From: Turnera subulata | Lineage: Eukaryota > Streptophyta > Magnoliopsida > Malpighiales > Passifloraceae | Reading direction: 5' to 3' | Length of the DNA stretch: 64,000 nt | Assembly: GCA_028386065.3 (NCBI GenBank) | Contig: JAKUCV010003046.1 | Location: forward strand, 164,612-228,611 | Shown: one piece after another, positions 27,101 to 39,342 of the stretch | How the letters are laid out: the number at the start of each line of letters is the position of its first letter | Position numbering within the stretch: position 1 is the stretch's first letter | Position numbers and translations under genes: made by a program | The notes under the pieces: generated by a model | Database searches by the model: none | Told to the model about the DNA's origin: nothing | What the model saw: the letters and a program-made list of their open reading frames with translations, nothing else

Positions 27101-27680
27101 CTTACTCCGGATGAGGGGCATATTCCAAGTACAAAACTTTGTCAATATCTCCAATTGCAGACACATAACTAAGAATAGGACATGCTATTCCCAAAGAAAA
27201 CGATTAAGTTTTCCTTAATTCAATATTTTGCAGTACTAATAAAAGTTAATGGGAGACCTTTTTAAAAGATTATGATGTCCACTCCAGAAATTTTCAGGCT
27301 AGAGTGACGAAGGAGTAGTTACTAAAACTATCACTATAACTAATTAACAGTTTTGGCTGAAAACTTTTAACACCTCTACATTTCACCGTTTCCTTCTTCT
27401 TTTATTTTTGGTACATCGTAATATGAAAAAGAAGAAGAAAAAAAATCACAGCTTCATTATCCCCAGTTTTTGTTTTTATAACTAAATCATTAACTGGTTT
27501 CATTTGTACAACAATATATCTCATGTAAAATGCGACCTTTTGTCACACTTTCTGCCGGCACCAATGATTTTTTTTTTTGGTCAGTACTAAACTTTAGGCA
27601 ATTAAAAAAAAAATGAAAAGCAAGTTCATCAAATAATATGTTTGCCAGGAAATTGAAGATCATCCCATTTCCTCCTACTC
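24173..27680. other. SYMRK promoter and spacer to STR2
   Basis: A TATATA on the minus strand at 24298-24293, about 120 bases before the SYMRK ATG, is a plausible TATA box. The interval is AT-rich. A stretch at about 25600-25830, including CAATGTGGGATACACC, looks like debris of a dispersed repeat. The far end holds the STR2 3' UTR. ORFs here (for example 25600-25908) show no family resemblance. Confidence 0.45.
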
Positions 27681-30320
27681 TTAAGACCTCTGATTCTTGG
27701 AAAAGAAACGAAGTACTAGATAAAAAAGGACCCTGTATAGGATAGCCCAACCCAACATCACAAGCACATTCTCCCACTTTTTCCACTCATGAGTGTCAAT
27801 GTGGAGAGAATTTAGGATGCTGGTGCCAAGAACTATTGGATTCCCTGCAGGATCATATGCAAAGGCATCTCCTGTCTGGTACTGGTTCATTAGAAGGGCT
27901 TCATATGAGTATGTCATTGTAGATATCTTGTTCATCCACTTCCAGTAGGAGGGAATGTCATGGCTGTTCAGGAAGTAGCCGCAGAACAAGAAAAATAGGG
28001 CTGTAAAGGCAATGACTGCTGCGTATCCCAGGATGTAATTTGGCACAACCGAGCTCACAAACACCACAAATGAATTGGTGGATAGCAGGGACATATACAG
28101 AACTAGCAAGAAGTAGTAGAAGGGTCCCCTGAGCTTCAAGGCAAACCAAACAATGACGGCATAGACACCAGATTGCAGCAAAAGGAAGGGAAGGTAAGTG
28201 ACTACTCCTGCTATGGTGTAGGAAGAGGCTCTGTAGGCGTTATGGGAAGTTTCACGGACGAAAATGAAGCGCTCCTGAATGAAGGCCGGGACAGCATCAT
28301 TGGAAGAGAAGAAGAAAAGGCAGACGGTGAAGATGAAGAAGCTAAGGCGATTAGTGATCCCTTGAAGGTCTGCTTTCGGATTCTTGAACATAGTGGCCAT
28401 CAGGATTCCCATGAAGGTCAAGACCATGAGTCTTGAGAGGAAGAGTTCAGGGGTGCGCAAGATGTTGGTGAAGTTGCGGCGCATGAGAATCCAAGTCTCC
28501 GAGATAAAGGAATTTGCGAATTTCGGACCAAGATTCTGTGTCACATGGGAAGGAACATGGGGTGTAAGATAATCATTTTCGTTCACAGTGTAGTCACTGC
28601 TGTGAGGTGTTGGTGTGCCTGGAAGGATATCGCTTGTGGATGTGTAGTAGCCTGGAGATGCACTGCACAAGAATCATCCATATACATATGATTAATGCTT
28701 AAAAACGGGTATTTATGAAATAACCACAATGTTAACAAGCAAGCAGGAACAGTATGTTGCTCATGAGTCCTTTTCTCATGTACCTCATTGAAATTTGCAT
28801 TTGTTTATCATTCTTCTGGCGAGAAGGTGTAAATCTGAATGGCGGTATCAGTCCACTGTGACTAGCGCTCCATGACTTTGATGTGTTGTTGTAAGGACTC
28901 CTTATGCTGCGGTCAAAATTATCAGCTTCATGAGCACTGGTTTGTAAATGAAGACGCCTGCCATCATTTCTCCTATCATGATCAGGACCTTCTTTATGAT
29001 GGAGGCCATGACGATTAGGGGGCGGTGTCGGTGCAACAGTGGATAAAGAAATGTCTTTGTTAGATAGTGGAGGTGGTTTCATTCCAGTACGTGCAAATTC
29101 TGCCAGTGCCTCCACTCCAAGCTCGGACTGATCATACTCTTGGATGACATCAATCAGGTACTCTATTGAGCTTTCCCCTTTGGGGACTTTTCGCCCCATC
29201 CGACCAAGATGGAGGGTGACATCTTTTGGTGCACCTTGAAACATGAGCTGCCCCCTAGCTAGGATAATGAGATGATCAAGGAGCAACTGGATTCTGGATG
29301 AGGGTTGATGGATTGTGAGGATCACAGTGCTACCCGACCTTGCAATATGGTGGACTTTTTCAATCACGCTATGTGCACTGGTTGAATCTAGGCCTGAAGT
29401 AGGCTCATCAAGGAAGAGTAAAGATGGTCCATGGATTATGTCCACACCAATTGACACCCTACGACGCTCACCACCAGACACTCCTCTTGTACCTTCATCA
29501 CCTATATAGGTGTTCCGAGCCAACTGAAATGCGAAAGAACAATTGAATGAGACAATAACTAAGCCTAAAAGGCCTAAAGTCTCGAATTCGAGTCTCGCGC
29601 AAAGTTAAGCAGGGCCATGCATGATATTTGTCTTTTCAAGTTACATTCTCCAATCAATATACGGTGGAAATGGATCAGAGGTGCTGTTGAAGTGGCTTAT
29701 ATTTGCAGGGTGGTAGAATTAGGTTATATGTCAAAATGAAGGCACAAGAAACTTGGACAAATCTATTACCATGCGTGATGCTGTTTTGAAAATTTAACAA
29801 GTAAGCTTATCAAGAAATCAAAAGCTAAATCACTTACCCCTAAGCCAAGCTGCTCAATCAGTTTCTCAACTCGCTCTATCTTCTCGTCCCTTGAAATCGG
29901 TCCCAGCCTAAAATCAGCAGCAAACATCAACGTCTCATAAACAGTAAGCATAGGAAACAGCCTATCATCCTGCATGATATAGGCTGAAGTCCTCTTGATC
30001 AAGCTTGGACTCGTTTCCATACCATCCAGAGACACCCTACCCTTAAGGCTTCCACTCGCTATTCTTCCAGCCAATCCATCCAAAAACGTAGATTTCCCGG
30101 CACCACTAGGCCCCATAACAGCAGTAATGCACCCTTTTGGTGCATACCCTGTAATCCTATGCAATAAGTCTACCTCTTGCTTCGACCAGTTTCCATCCAC
30201 CTTTTGGCTTTTAGTCACAGTATATGTAAGGCTGGAAAACTCTAGACCTCCAGTGAAAGTTACGGGCTTCCCTATGTCAATCACAGCTTCATGTCGATGG
30301 CCATTAACTTTTGGTGCCAT
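27681..30320 (-). CDS. STR2: STR2, half-size ABCG transporter of the arbuscule membrane
   Basis: Half transporter that pairs with STR in the periarbuscular membrane and is required for arbuscule growth; export of lipid to the fungus is the proposed role. Exons in coding order: 30320-29838, 29523-28784 and 28662-27681; 734 residues, close to the Medicago protein. Walker A GPSGAGKST is at 70-78, signature VSGGE at 176-180 and Walker B LLFLDE at 196-201. The variable linker follows. The last exon holds the six-helix ABC2 membrane domain and ends FSKNQRS. The start (VIDIGKPVTFTGGLEFSSLT) and the linker (TPTPHSSDY, NENDYLTP) match STR2 and not STR. All motifs are intact, and introns are GT-AG and in phase. 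The neighbour downstream is SYMRK on the same strand, 3.5 kb away. Confidence 0.95.
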
Positions 30321-31746
30321 CCTGAGATTATGTTAGATTATTTTGACTATGCAACGTTTTTAATATGGAGAAATTTTCAGATATATGGGAGACTGATAGG
30401 CCCCCTAAGTTGCTTTTGAGGGGTCCTGAAAGAGTGGGGGAGATTGAGGAAAGAAATTTATACATGTAGAAGAGTTGATGGAGGAGGTGGATCCAAAGCT
30501 GCTATGGAGCTGTCTTCATTGAGGAATCCGTTTCAAGCCACTTTGATGGAGAAGAAGACAAGAACTTCTTTGTTTTCTTCATCATCCATGTTTAACTTTA
30601 GCACACTAAGTTTAGGCGTCAATGTACCACCTTTGTATCCACCTCTTTGGTCAGTAGTGCGCAAAATCAAGCAGCATTATCCTGCCAAAGAAAATACGTG
30701 CAACATCAACGCAAGAAATCATACGGGTCCATTTCAAATCGTGCAGGCAGGAGTGAAAATGAAAGCACATAGAGGAGAATGTGTAGCATGGGAACCGGCC
30801 ATACTGAATTAACAACATTATTATCATTTTGATTTTAGCTTATTTCCTTTCTATTGGCCAGTTGAAACTGGATTAGCTGGGGATGATACCATTTTGGTCT
30901 TTAAAATATGTAAACTTTTTACACCTTTGCTGGCTGGTTATCACTTTCTGTTGCTTCTCTCTCACAAGTAACCAAGAACAAAAAATATGTCAATCTCAAC
31001 GGAGCTTTCCTAGCATGAGTTTATAGTCCGCATGTCCATTTGTTACTCCTTTCTTACAAGGCTTGCCTGTCCTGATCCAAGACTTCAAACATTTTGATTA
31101 AAATATACAATCAGTAGATTGTCCGATTTGAGGTTCTAGGACCTGTCTTATTGATCATCTTAAATTACAATGCTTTCTTCTTTTGCTTGGATGAATTTAG
31201 TGTAGTACCTTGTAAGAAAGTGCAGGTCTCTTCTTAGGCAAAAAAAAAAAAAAAAAAAAGGAACGAACGAACAGCTAGTGTAGGTCTCTTTTCTTGTATC
31301 AACAAACTCAACGAATTTGAAGGCAAAAGGAGAGAAAGTTCAGGTGGGAATTTAAACTCAACACTGAACCCGGCTGTCCAGATTAACATTGCCATGAAAA
31401 GGTAGCTGATGCTAAAGATCCCAATTGAAGCCACGATATAGATAAACAGATTCTAGTCATTCACAAAAGGTAATAATAGGGCACTCCCATATGTCCAAAA
31501 CACTGCAACCACAACCTAGCACATCATCCTCACGCTATCCCCAGCCGTTCTGCCCTAGAGAAAGAAAGGCAAAAGGAAAAAAAGGAGAAAGAAAACCTCG
31601 CATGCTGCAGGAATATTCTGCCTCCCCTCTTAAAATATGTACAACCTGTCTCTAATAAGAAATGCCTTGAATTGCACTTTAGGCTTCATTTTATAGACCA
31701 TTAACTTATTACGAAAATTAAAGCACTCAACTATACCTCACTGGCC
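30321..31746. other. STR2 upstream region and 3' end of the At4g37920-like gene
   Basis: Both flanking genes run on the minus strand, so this should contain the AM-responsive STR2 promoter at its left and the neighbour's 3' UTR at its right. There is an A20-like run near 31240-31259. The 122-codon ORF at 30444-30812 (+) has no recognisable motif and overlaps the putative promoter, so it is not called. No exact known AM cis-element was found by eye. Confidence 0.5.
30456..30462 (-). promoter_or_regulatory. Possible STR2 TATA box
   Basis: TATAAAT on the minus strand, about 135 bases before the STR2 ATG, in an otherwise GC-mixed stretch. Supported by motif and distance only. Confidence 0.4.
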
Positions 31747-34700
31747 TTATAATAAGTTGTCCTCCTCTTTTGGTGGTGTTTGCGATGTACTTTTGTCCAT
31801 GTAGTCCTGTTCTATAGTTTCCTTTAGGATGAGCAACCTCTGCATAACAATGGGCTGAGACATCTTTTTGGCTTCCTTAATGTCAGTGACCTCCATATTG
31901 AAATGGTATGCATCAAGCATGATAGTAATCCACTTGTGCAGCTCCTTGGGAGTACTGCCCAAAAAAAAGGAACATAATAACATTATAAAGTGCACCAAAT
32001 ATCAAAATCTACAAAGTCCAGAAAAATCAGAATGCTCCTTACGTGTGTAAAGCATTAGGGTCCTTGGCTTCATATTCATCACCGGGGGAGAATACTTTTG
32101 CCAAAGCTGAGAATCGCTCTTCAGGATCTTTAATGTTCAGCAGATGCTTAAGTAGTTTCAGTTCTTTTGGGGCAATGCTTCTTAGACTGCTCTTTGTAGC
32201 TTTGTATAACTGGTACATAATTTCCTTAACCTGATTTCAGATATTGAAAGTCAATTATTTAACAACGTAAAATACTTGACAGTTGCATAAAAAAGGACAC
32301 AAAAATGCACTAAAGGTTCTACAGAAGCACTGATCTTTGTGGGGTGGTTTGCTTATATCCTAAATTATAGGCACCCATCAGCAAACAGTTGAAGAATGAA
32401 GCTTTGTGTTTGCTCATGTAGTTCCTGTTAATTTTTTATGATGGACATATAAATGCCATGGGTATTCTAGTGTATTTCTTATGGACAACATGTAACATTT
32501 CTTCCGTAAAAAGTTGCAGAAGCACAACCAGACAGTTGAACTCAATCTCCCGTAGCTAATACGAGTGAGTCTGTTAATTACAAATCAGCTAAGACAATAA
32601 TTGGATTCAACACAACTCCAGTACATATTTTTCATAAACAGGATAGCTGAGTACTCTATTTTGCACAACTAATATATCCAAGACTCTCATTTTCAAGGTT
32701 CAACATTTCAAGACACACCAAGGCAGCAGTTCTCCAATATATCCCAATAAGAAGGACTATTCCTAAAGGGAAAGAACTACCATAATTCTTTTCCTGTAAG
32801 GACCCAAGGAAAGGAAAACTAAAATTAGAGGGGAAAAAAGCTGATTCGTGGCAATTACAGTAAGTCAGGGCTTATAAATTTCGCAGTATGGACCGTATTG
32901 ACCTCAATCAGGTAACAAAAGTGATACTAGTTGGTTAGGATCAAAGAAGAGACAAGTCCTTTGATGCAAATAAAAGATCCTTAACGCAATTTTCATATTC
33001 ATACCTCATTTTTCATAGTTTTGGATTCTTTCGCTGCTTCCCAAGCACTGTTTATCAGTAGGATCAAAGAAGAGTCAAGTTCCTTTGCCTTGGCTAGACT
33101 TTTGATCTTCTCACATGCCACATCCACTGAAGGAGAATCAAGAATATCATCGAATTTGGCCTGAGCAGTATCTAATGTCTCAACATACTCCAGGGTGTTG
33201 TCAAAGGCACTGACAGCAGACAAGCATCTAGCTCCTAGCCTGGAAATTGCTGCTCAAACAAATAGGAAGCATGTCACATGGCCCACCAGAAGAAAGCAAT
33301 GCACGCAATCATTTTTGACGCAGTAAAAATTTGTAAATCACGCATGATATCTATTTCATAGCAAAAATTTTAAGAGTGATTCGCTTCCATTACGCACGTC
33401 ATCATTAGTTCAGACAAACATAATATCCAATCACAATCCTTATCATATAGGAGCATAAGGATCAACTTTTTGTACAATAGAGCTCTAAGCATAGCATTGC
33501 ACACATAGTTATATTCATGATGCCAGTGGATAAAGGAAGGTTGTTGGGTTGGAACTATCCACAATTGCTTGCGAATAACAGAATGGCTGTCCAAGTGACA
33601 TTGAGTAGCAGTTAGCGAGCATCATTTAAGATGGCTTGGTCACATCCAGCGGCGCACTACAGAGGCACCACTCAGGAGAAGAGAGCAGATTTGAGGATAA
33701 TATACATCAAGAATGACATGGACTGAGGCAATAAGAGAAAGAGTCACAGCAAGCCATGGAAAGCCAGTTCTTAAAGGAACTAAGTGGTGGGAAGAAATCC
33801 ACAGAGCTTAAATACTCCATAAAAATTCATAATAGTAGCAGCAGCAGAATCATAAGTTCCTAAAAGAAGAAGAAGCACCAAAAAATAATAAGAAGAAGAA
33901 CAGAAAGCCAATGTCTACCCTTTTTACACCTCTTTTCAAAGAAGAATATGTAACAGCAACACAAGTTTATTAAAAGCAAATTGAAATCCTTAAAATGATA
34001 GATATTTGGATTTGTAAATGCCACTATTGAGAGTGTTGTCAATCTTTCTACATATTCTATTTCCTTAGGAATTCTTTAAGGAAGAAAATGTATGAACAAA
34101 TTTATCCATGCTATTTACTGTCTAAGTGAACAGATATCTCCGTAACGAATGCAATTTTATATCAAGAATCAATCACAATCCATCAAAGTAATCCACATGT
34201 AAGTACAAAAGTAATTACCATCACGGCTTTCCATAGTGTCGTCATAAGTTTCCGAGACGAGATTTAGGTAACGGAAAAACTCCCCTGTAAAGTCCTTGCG
34301 CCTCCTGGTGACTATTGCATTCAGGTCAGTTGGACTGCCTTGAATCTCCGTAAGAAGTTCGTGGTGTTTTTCCATTTCACTGTCAATCTGCAATGCTCAT
34401 TCCTGAGTAGAGAGAAGCAGAAGCAACTCTAAACCGAAAATATAATTTATAACATACATCGGTTGCTGGAAACAAGAAGAGAAAAAGAAATCCGGCGGTA
34501 GCACACAGAGGCTACAACTTCAAAATCTCATGTCCCTTCTTGTTCCTTAAATATTTCCGGATAGCGCATTAACCGCGAACACTCCTAAATCTAATGCAAA
34601 CGAAAATTAAAAACAAACAGAAGAAGAGAATGGTGCAACCGTTTCATACCCTCTTCACTTTAGAGGCAAGCGTCATCAACCTCTCCTTCATAATGGGATC

Positions 34701-35335
34701 AGTCTCAGCATCTGCACGGCTCTGGCACCTGCTGTAGAATCTCTCCCTACACTTATTCCAGTCTTCCCTATACACCAGAGACTTCCTCCACTCCTTCACT
34801 CTCGGCTTCACATTCATGAACACATCAATCGCCTTATCAGCAATCTGGGTCATAGTGTAATCCCCCACCATTTCCTCCTTCTCCTCCTCCACTTGCTTTT
34901 CCACCTCAGGGGTCGCAACAGCACTCACTCTAAAGTCTATGAAACACACGAAAATAGAAGAAGTCAAGTCACACTCAGAACCAAACGCATAAAGACTCTT
35001 TAAAGCATGCAATTCAAATTAGCTCCAATTTTTTTTTTCTCAAAAAAGAGAGAGAGAGAAAGAGAGAGAGAGACAGCAATTGTTCAAGCAATAGACAATG
35101 AAGCTTATTGCATGTATATTGCAGGCTAAAGATTGAAACTTTAAGTCAAGGGAAGGAAAGGTTACTCACTGGAGTTGAAGCTGCCACTTCTTGGTGTCTT
35201 TTTGTGAGGGCAGAAGAGTGAAGAAGGGGATAAAGCGGGGTCCTTGACAGTTTTTGAGGGTACGGAGAAGCTGAAGAGTGGAAGAGAAGGTTTGGTTGTA
35301 ACCACAAAGCTGCAAGGAGTCATGGACACGGACAT
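31747..35335 (-). CDS. Plastid-targeted protein of the At4g37920 family
   Basis: Conserved plant protein annotated in Arabidopsis as endoribonuclease E-like or uncharacterised; its biochemical role is not established. Exons in coding order: 35335-35170, 34936-34650, 34387-34219, 33249-33005, 32230-32043 and 31954-31747; 420 residues. The first about 60 residues are Ser/Pro/Lys-rich without acidic residues and look like a chloroplast transit peptide. Recognisable family blocks follow: DYTMTQIADKAIDVFMN, RRRKDFTGEFFRY, SLAKAKELDSSLILLI, FSPGDEYEAKDPNALH and TPKELHKWITIMLDAYHFN. The C-terminus is acidic (PPKEEDNLL). No nuclease motif is visible. All six exons join in phase with GT-AG introns. 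It shares a 555-base head-to-head promoter region with the HSP70 gene. Confidence 0.92.
35040..35074. repeat. GA-rich microsatellite
   Basis: Imperfect (GA)n tract in the first intron of the At4g37920-like gene. On the coding strand it is a CT-rich stretch upstream of exon 2. Confidence 0.8.
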
Positions 35336-35890
35336 TCTCTGTGCTCTCGCTTTGCTCTAGGAAGAAGCAGAGTGAGGAAGACGAAATGGATTGAGGAGGA
35401 GGTTTTATTACATTTTTTTTTTTTTTAGTTAATCTATAAAGCACTGCTGCAAAACAATACTGGGCCTTAAGCTTACTGAGACCAACTTGGAAAAAAGAAT
35501 TAAGGTTTGGAAATCTCCCCCAGCCCAACAACAAAAATCCGAAGATGAGAGAGAGCGTAGTGTAAAAGTGAAGCCTGCCATTCTGACTTTTTTTTTTTTT
35601 TTTTTGTATTGGAATTCTGACTTCTTCTTCAAGAAGGGGAAACTTACTAGACCAACCACATATATACCTCTCCTATTTTACCCTTACCTTGCTACTACTA
35701 CTTTGTAAGATTTCACCAGACAGCCAACTTAGGTTTCTTTTGGTTAGTTTTTCTGTTAAAAAAGCCTAAAACCCTCGTCTGAAACCTAAAACCCTTCCCA
35801 TTTTGTAGCTTTGTGCAAACAAACGTAAAAACATAACACAACACAAACACACTACAACAACCTCCTTCTCCTCCTCCCGCAAATATACTG
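35336..35890. promoter_or_regulatory. Bidirectional promoter region
   Basis: The 555 bases between the two divergent start codons must hold both 5' UTRs and both core promoters. Visible features are a T-run at 35587-35605 and AAACCCT-type motifs around 35765-35800 (AAACCCTCG, AAACCCTTC). These resemble the telo-box found near many plant genes for growth and organelle function. No clear heat-shock element array was seen. Confidence 0.5.
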
Positions 35891-38800
35891 ATGGCTACTT
35901 CTCTCCTCCTCCGCTCTCTCCGCCGCCGGGAGCTTCATTCTGCTTCTGTTTCTGCTTACAAATCCGTATGTTCACTCTCTTACCCCTGTGTTTTTCTTCT
36001 TTTTTTTTTTTTTCTTTTGTGCTGCTCTCCTTGTTTTGAATTTTCCAGTTTTAGGCTATTTCTCTCCTTGAGAATTTTATGCATATTTGGGCTTTGTACG
36101 CTTTTTGGCTCCTGCTTTATGTGTATCTTCACTAAAAGTTTTGGTGTGGTGAATCTATATGAATTTGATTGTTTCTTCTTCCCTGGGTATGATCCATTTC
36201 TGCTGTGTTTATATAGGTGGACCTTGTTATTGCTTTTCTCGTTACCAACTTGTACGTGCTACCATGGAATTGAATATTTCAAACCCCAGATTGATGGCTC
36301 CTTAAAAAGATTATCTCCTCCCTGCTGGAGCGGTGGCTTTTTCTTTCCTTAAATAATTCCAATATGTAATTTAGCTATAATAATACTGATCTGCTAAGTT
36401 CGATGGATGCTCTGTGTCAACTTAGGAGGTATAAAGTATTGAATGCCATGAATTAATGTAGTCTTGTGGTTATTAATGATTTCGCTTTCATTAGGCAAAC
36501 CTTTTGTCCCCCTATCTGTTCCTCTTACCGTTATCCAAGATGAATCAGACTACTCACCCTGCAAAATTATCGATTGTCTGCTTTTGAGACGATAAATTTT
36601 GCGTCCATTGGAGTTTTGATGTTCTAATATCTTTTCCATGAGTTTGTTTGCCTTGTGTTGTTTCATACAGCAGAGGATTTTATGTGGCCTGTTAGGCATA
36701 GCATCTGCATATGCATCCATATTTGACATTGAGATTTCTTTTCTTGTAGGCCATCCAAAATCTTTGAAATTTAATTGTCCATTGAGCTCACCTCTTTGTT
36801 ATTTCATTACGCAGTTTGCTGCCAATGGAAAGACATCACTCTCAACCTCCCCTTTGGCTAACAAATTTGCCTCTTTGGCTCGACCTTTTAGGTACTTGTA
36901 TTGCTTCCCACTTTCTCAATCTGACTACTCTGTTAATTTCTGATGTTTCTCTCCCTCTATTGTTGATATAGTTCGAGGCCTGCTGGCAATGATGTCATTG
37001 GTATCGACTTGGGTACCACCAATTCTTGTGTCTCAGTGATGGAGGGAAAGGTGAGCTTAATTACAACCTTGTGTAGAAGCTTTACTCTTTTTAATCATTT
37101 CTTTTCTCTTTCAATAATTTACCCATCCTTAAACTTTTGATTCAGAATCCCAGAGTCATTGAAAATGCTGAGGGAGCTCGAACCACGCCATCAGTGGTTG
37201 CATTTGGGAAGGACAATGAGTTAATTGTAGGAACCCCAGCCAAACGTCAGGCTGTGACCAATCCGACAAATACACTCTTTGGCACAAAACGGCTAATTGG
37301 GAGAAAATTCGGCGATCCCCAGACTCAAAAAGAAATCAACATGGTTCCATATAAAATTGTTCAAGCACCCAATGGTGATGCCTGGCTTGAAGCCAATGGA
37401 CAGAAGTATTCCCCGAGTCAGATTGGAGCCTTTGTTCTTACAAAAATGAAAGAGACTGCAGAGGCATACCTAGGGAAAACGGTGTCAAAAGCTGTGATCA
37501 CTGTTCCTGCTTATTTCAATGATGCACAGCGACAAGCAACAAAAGATGCTGGTAAGATTGCTGGTCTAGATGTTCAAAGAATTATTAATGAGCCAACTGC
37601 TGCTGCACTATCATATGGAATGAACAACAAGGAAGGGATCATAGCAGTATTTGATCTTGGAGGTGGAACCTTTGATGTGTCTATTTTAGAGATTTCAAAT
37701 GGTGTATTTGAGGTATGCACTTTCTCTAACCAAAACATCATTTATTGTTTCTTTTCCTGTTTTCTTGATTAAGTTTGCTTCTATCAGGTTAAAGCTACCA
37801 ATGGAGACACATTCCTTGGAGGAGAAGACTTTGACAATACTTTGTTAGACTACTTGGTTGGTGAATTTAAGTCAACAGAGGGAATAGACCTTTCAAAGGA
37901 TAAGCTTGCTCTACAGAGGCTTCGGGAAGCAGCTGAAAAGGCTAAGATAGAACTATCATCAACTTCGCAGACCGATATCAACTTGCCATTTATAACTGCT
38001 GATGCTTCTGGAGCAAAGCATTTCAACATGACTTTGACCAGGGCAAAGTTTGAGGGTCTGGTGCATAACTTGATTGAGAGAACTAAGATCCCTTGTAAGA
38101 ACTGTTTGAAGGATGCCTCGATAACCCTCAAGGATGTGGATGAAGTTCTGCTAGTTGGTGGGATGACCCGTGTTCCCAAGGTGCAACAGGTTGTTGCTGA
38201 CATTTTCGGAAAAAGCCCAAGCAAAGGGGTGAATCCTGATGAGGCAGTTTCAATGGGAGCTGCAATTCAAGGTGGTATTCTTCGTGGTGATGTCAAGGAG
38301 TTGCTTCTCTTGGATGTGACCCCTCTGTCACTTGGTATTGAAACACTAGGTGGAATTTTCACCAGGTTGATCAACAGAAACACAACCATTCCTACAAAGA
38401 AATCTCAGGTTGGTTTTTCTTTCATCCAACAGTTATATAAACAACTTTAAACAGCAACTAGGAATATTGTCTCAGGCATTATACATTAAAATTCGTTGTG
38501 ATGACTGTTTGTGCTCTTTGATTCATTAAACCCGGAACATCAACATGAGAGTCTAATCTATGTTAAAGGCGATTCAAGATAATCGCATCTTCAATTTGAT
38601 ATTTTGGGATGCCAGTCCTTTTTCTCTACAGTTTGTAACAGTAGCTCGCTCCTATTTGTTGAACGTTGTTGGATAAATTCTTCAACTTATATGCTGGTTG
38701 TCAATCCAGGTCTTTTCTACAGCAGCCGACAACCAGACCCAGGTTGGAATTAAAGTACTCCAAGGTGAGAGGGAAATGGCTGTGGACAACAAGCTTCTGG

Positions 38801-39342
38801 GTGAGTTTGAGCTTACGGGGATCCCACCTGCACAGAGAGGGCTTCCCCAAATAGAAGTGACCTTTGACATTGACGCGAATGGCATTGTTACTGTATCCGC
38901 CAAAGACAAGGCAACTGCAAAGGAGCAGCAAATTACAATCAAATCATCTTCAGGCCTGTCAGACTTTGAGATTGAGAAGATGGTGAGAGACGCTGAGATG
39001 CATGCCCAGAAAGACCAGGAAAGGAAAGCTTTGATTGATTTGAGAAATAGCGCTGACACGAACATGTACAGTATTGAGAAAAGCCTGGGCGAGTACAGGG
39101 ACAAGATCCCAGAACAGATTGCAACAGAGATTGAGACTGCTGTGGCAGATTTGAGGACGTCATTGGTGGGTGAGGACATTGAGGAGATCAAGGCCAAGGT
39201 TGAGGCAGCAAACAAGGCCGTTTCAAAGATTGGAGAGCATCTGTCTAAATCCTCTTCCGGCAGCTCTAGTTCCTCGTCTGATGGGTCTCCGGGAGGAGAT
39301 GATCAAACCCCTGAAGCAGAATATCAGGAGGCCAGGAAATAG
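35891..39342 (+). CDS. Mitochondrial heat-shock protein 70
   Basis: ATP-driven chaperone of the mitochondrial matrix; it pulls in and folds imported proteins. Exons: 35891-35965, 36815-36891, 36972-37050, 37146-37712, 37788-38408 and 38710-39342; 683 residues, the usual length. The first 50 residues are Arg/Ser-rich and lead into SSRPAGND, a typical presequence end. The phosphate loop IDLGTTNSC is at residues 61-69. The DnaK signature blocks [12 protein letters not shown] and [13 protein letters not shown] are present. The substrate-binding domain (about 440 on) is complete, and the protein ends [10 protein letters not shown], a tail diagnostic of plant mitochondrial HSP70. All exons join in phase. 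It is most like Arabidopsis mtHsc70-1; which paralogue it is was decided partly from the neighbouring genes. Confidence 0.95.

Noticed and set aside
28173..28436. Plus-strand ORFs inside the STR2 exons
   Set aside because: Shadows of the STR2 reading frame on the opposite strand.
30444..30812. 122-codon plus-strand ORF upstream of STR2
   Set aside because: No recognisable motif and no plausible splice partners; it overlaps the STR2 promoter and leader on the other strand.
31240..31259. A20 tract as a retroposed poly(A) tail
   Set aside because: No upstream SINE, LINE or processed-gene sequence and no flanking duplication was seen.
37850..39215. Minus-strand ORFs of up to 177 codons inside HSP70 exons
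   Set aside because: Antisense shadows of a well-identified conserved gene.
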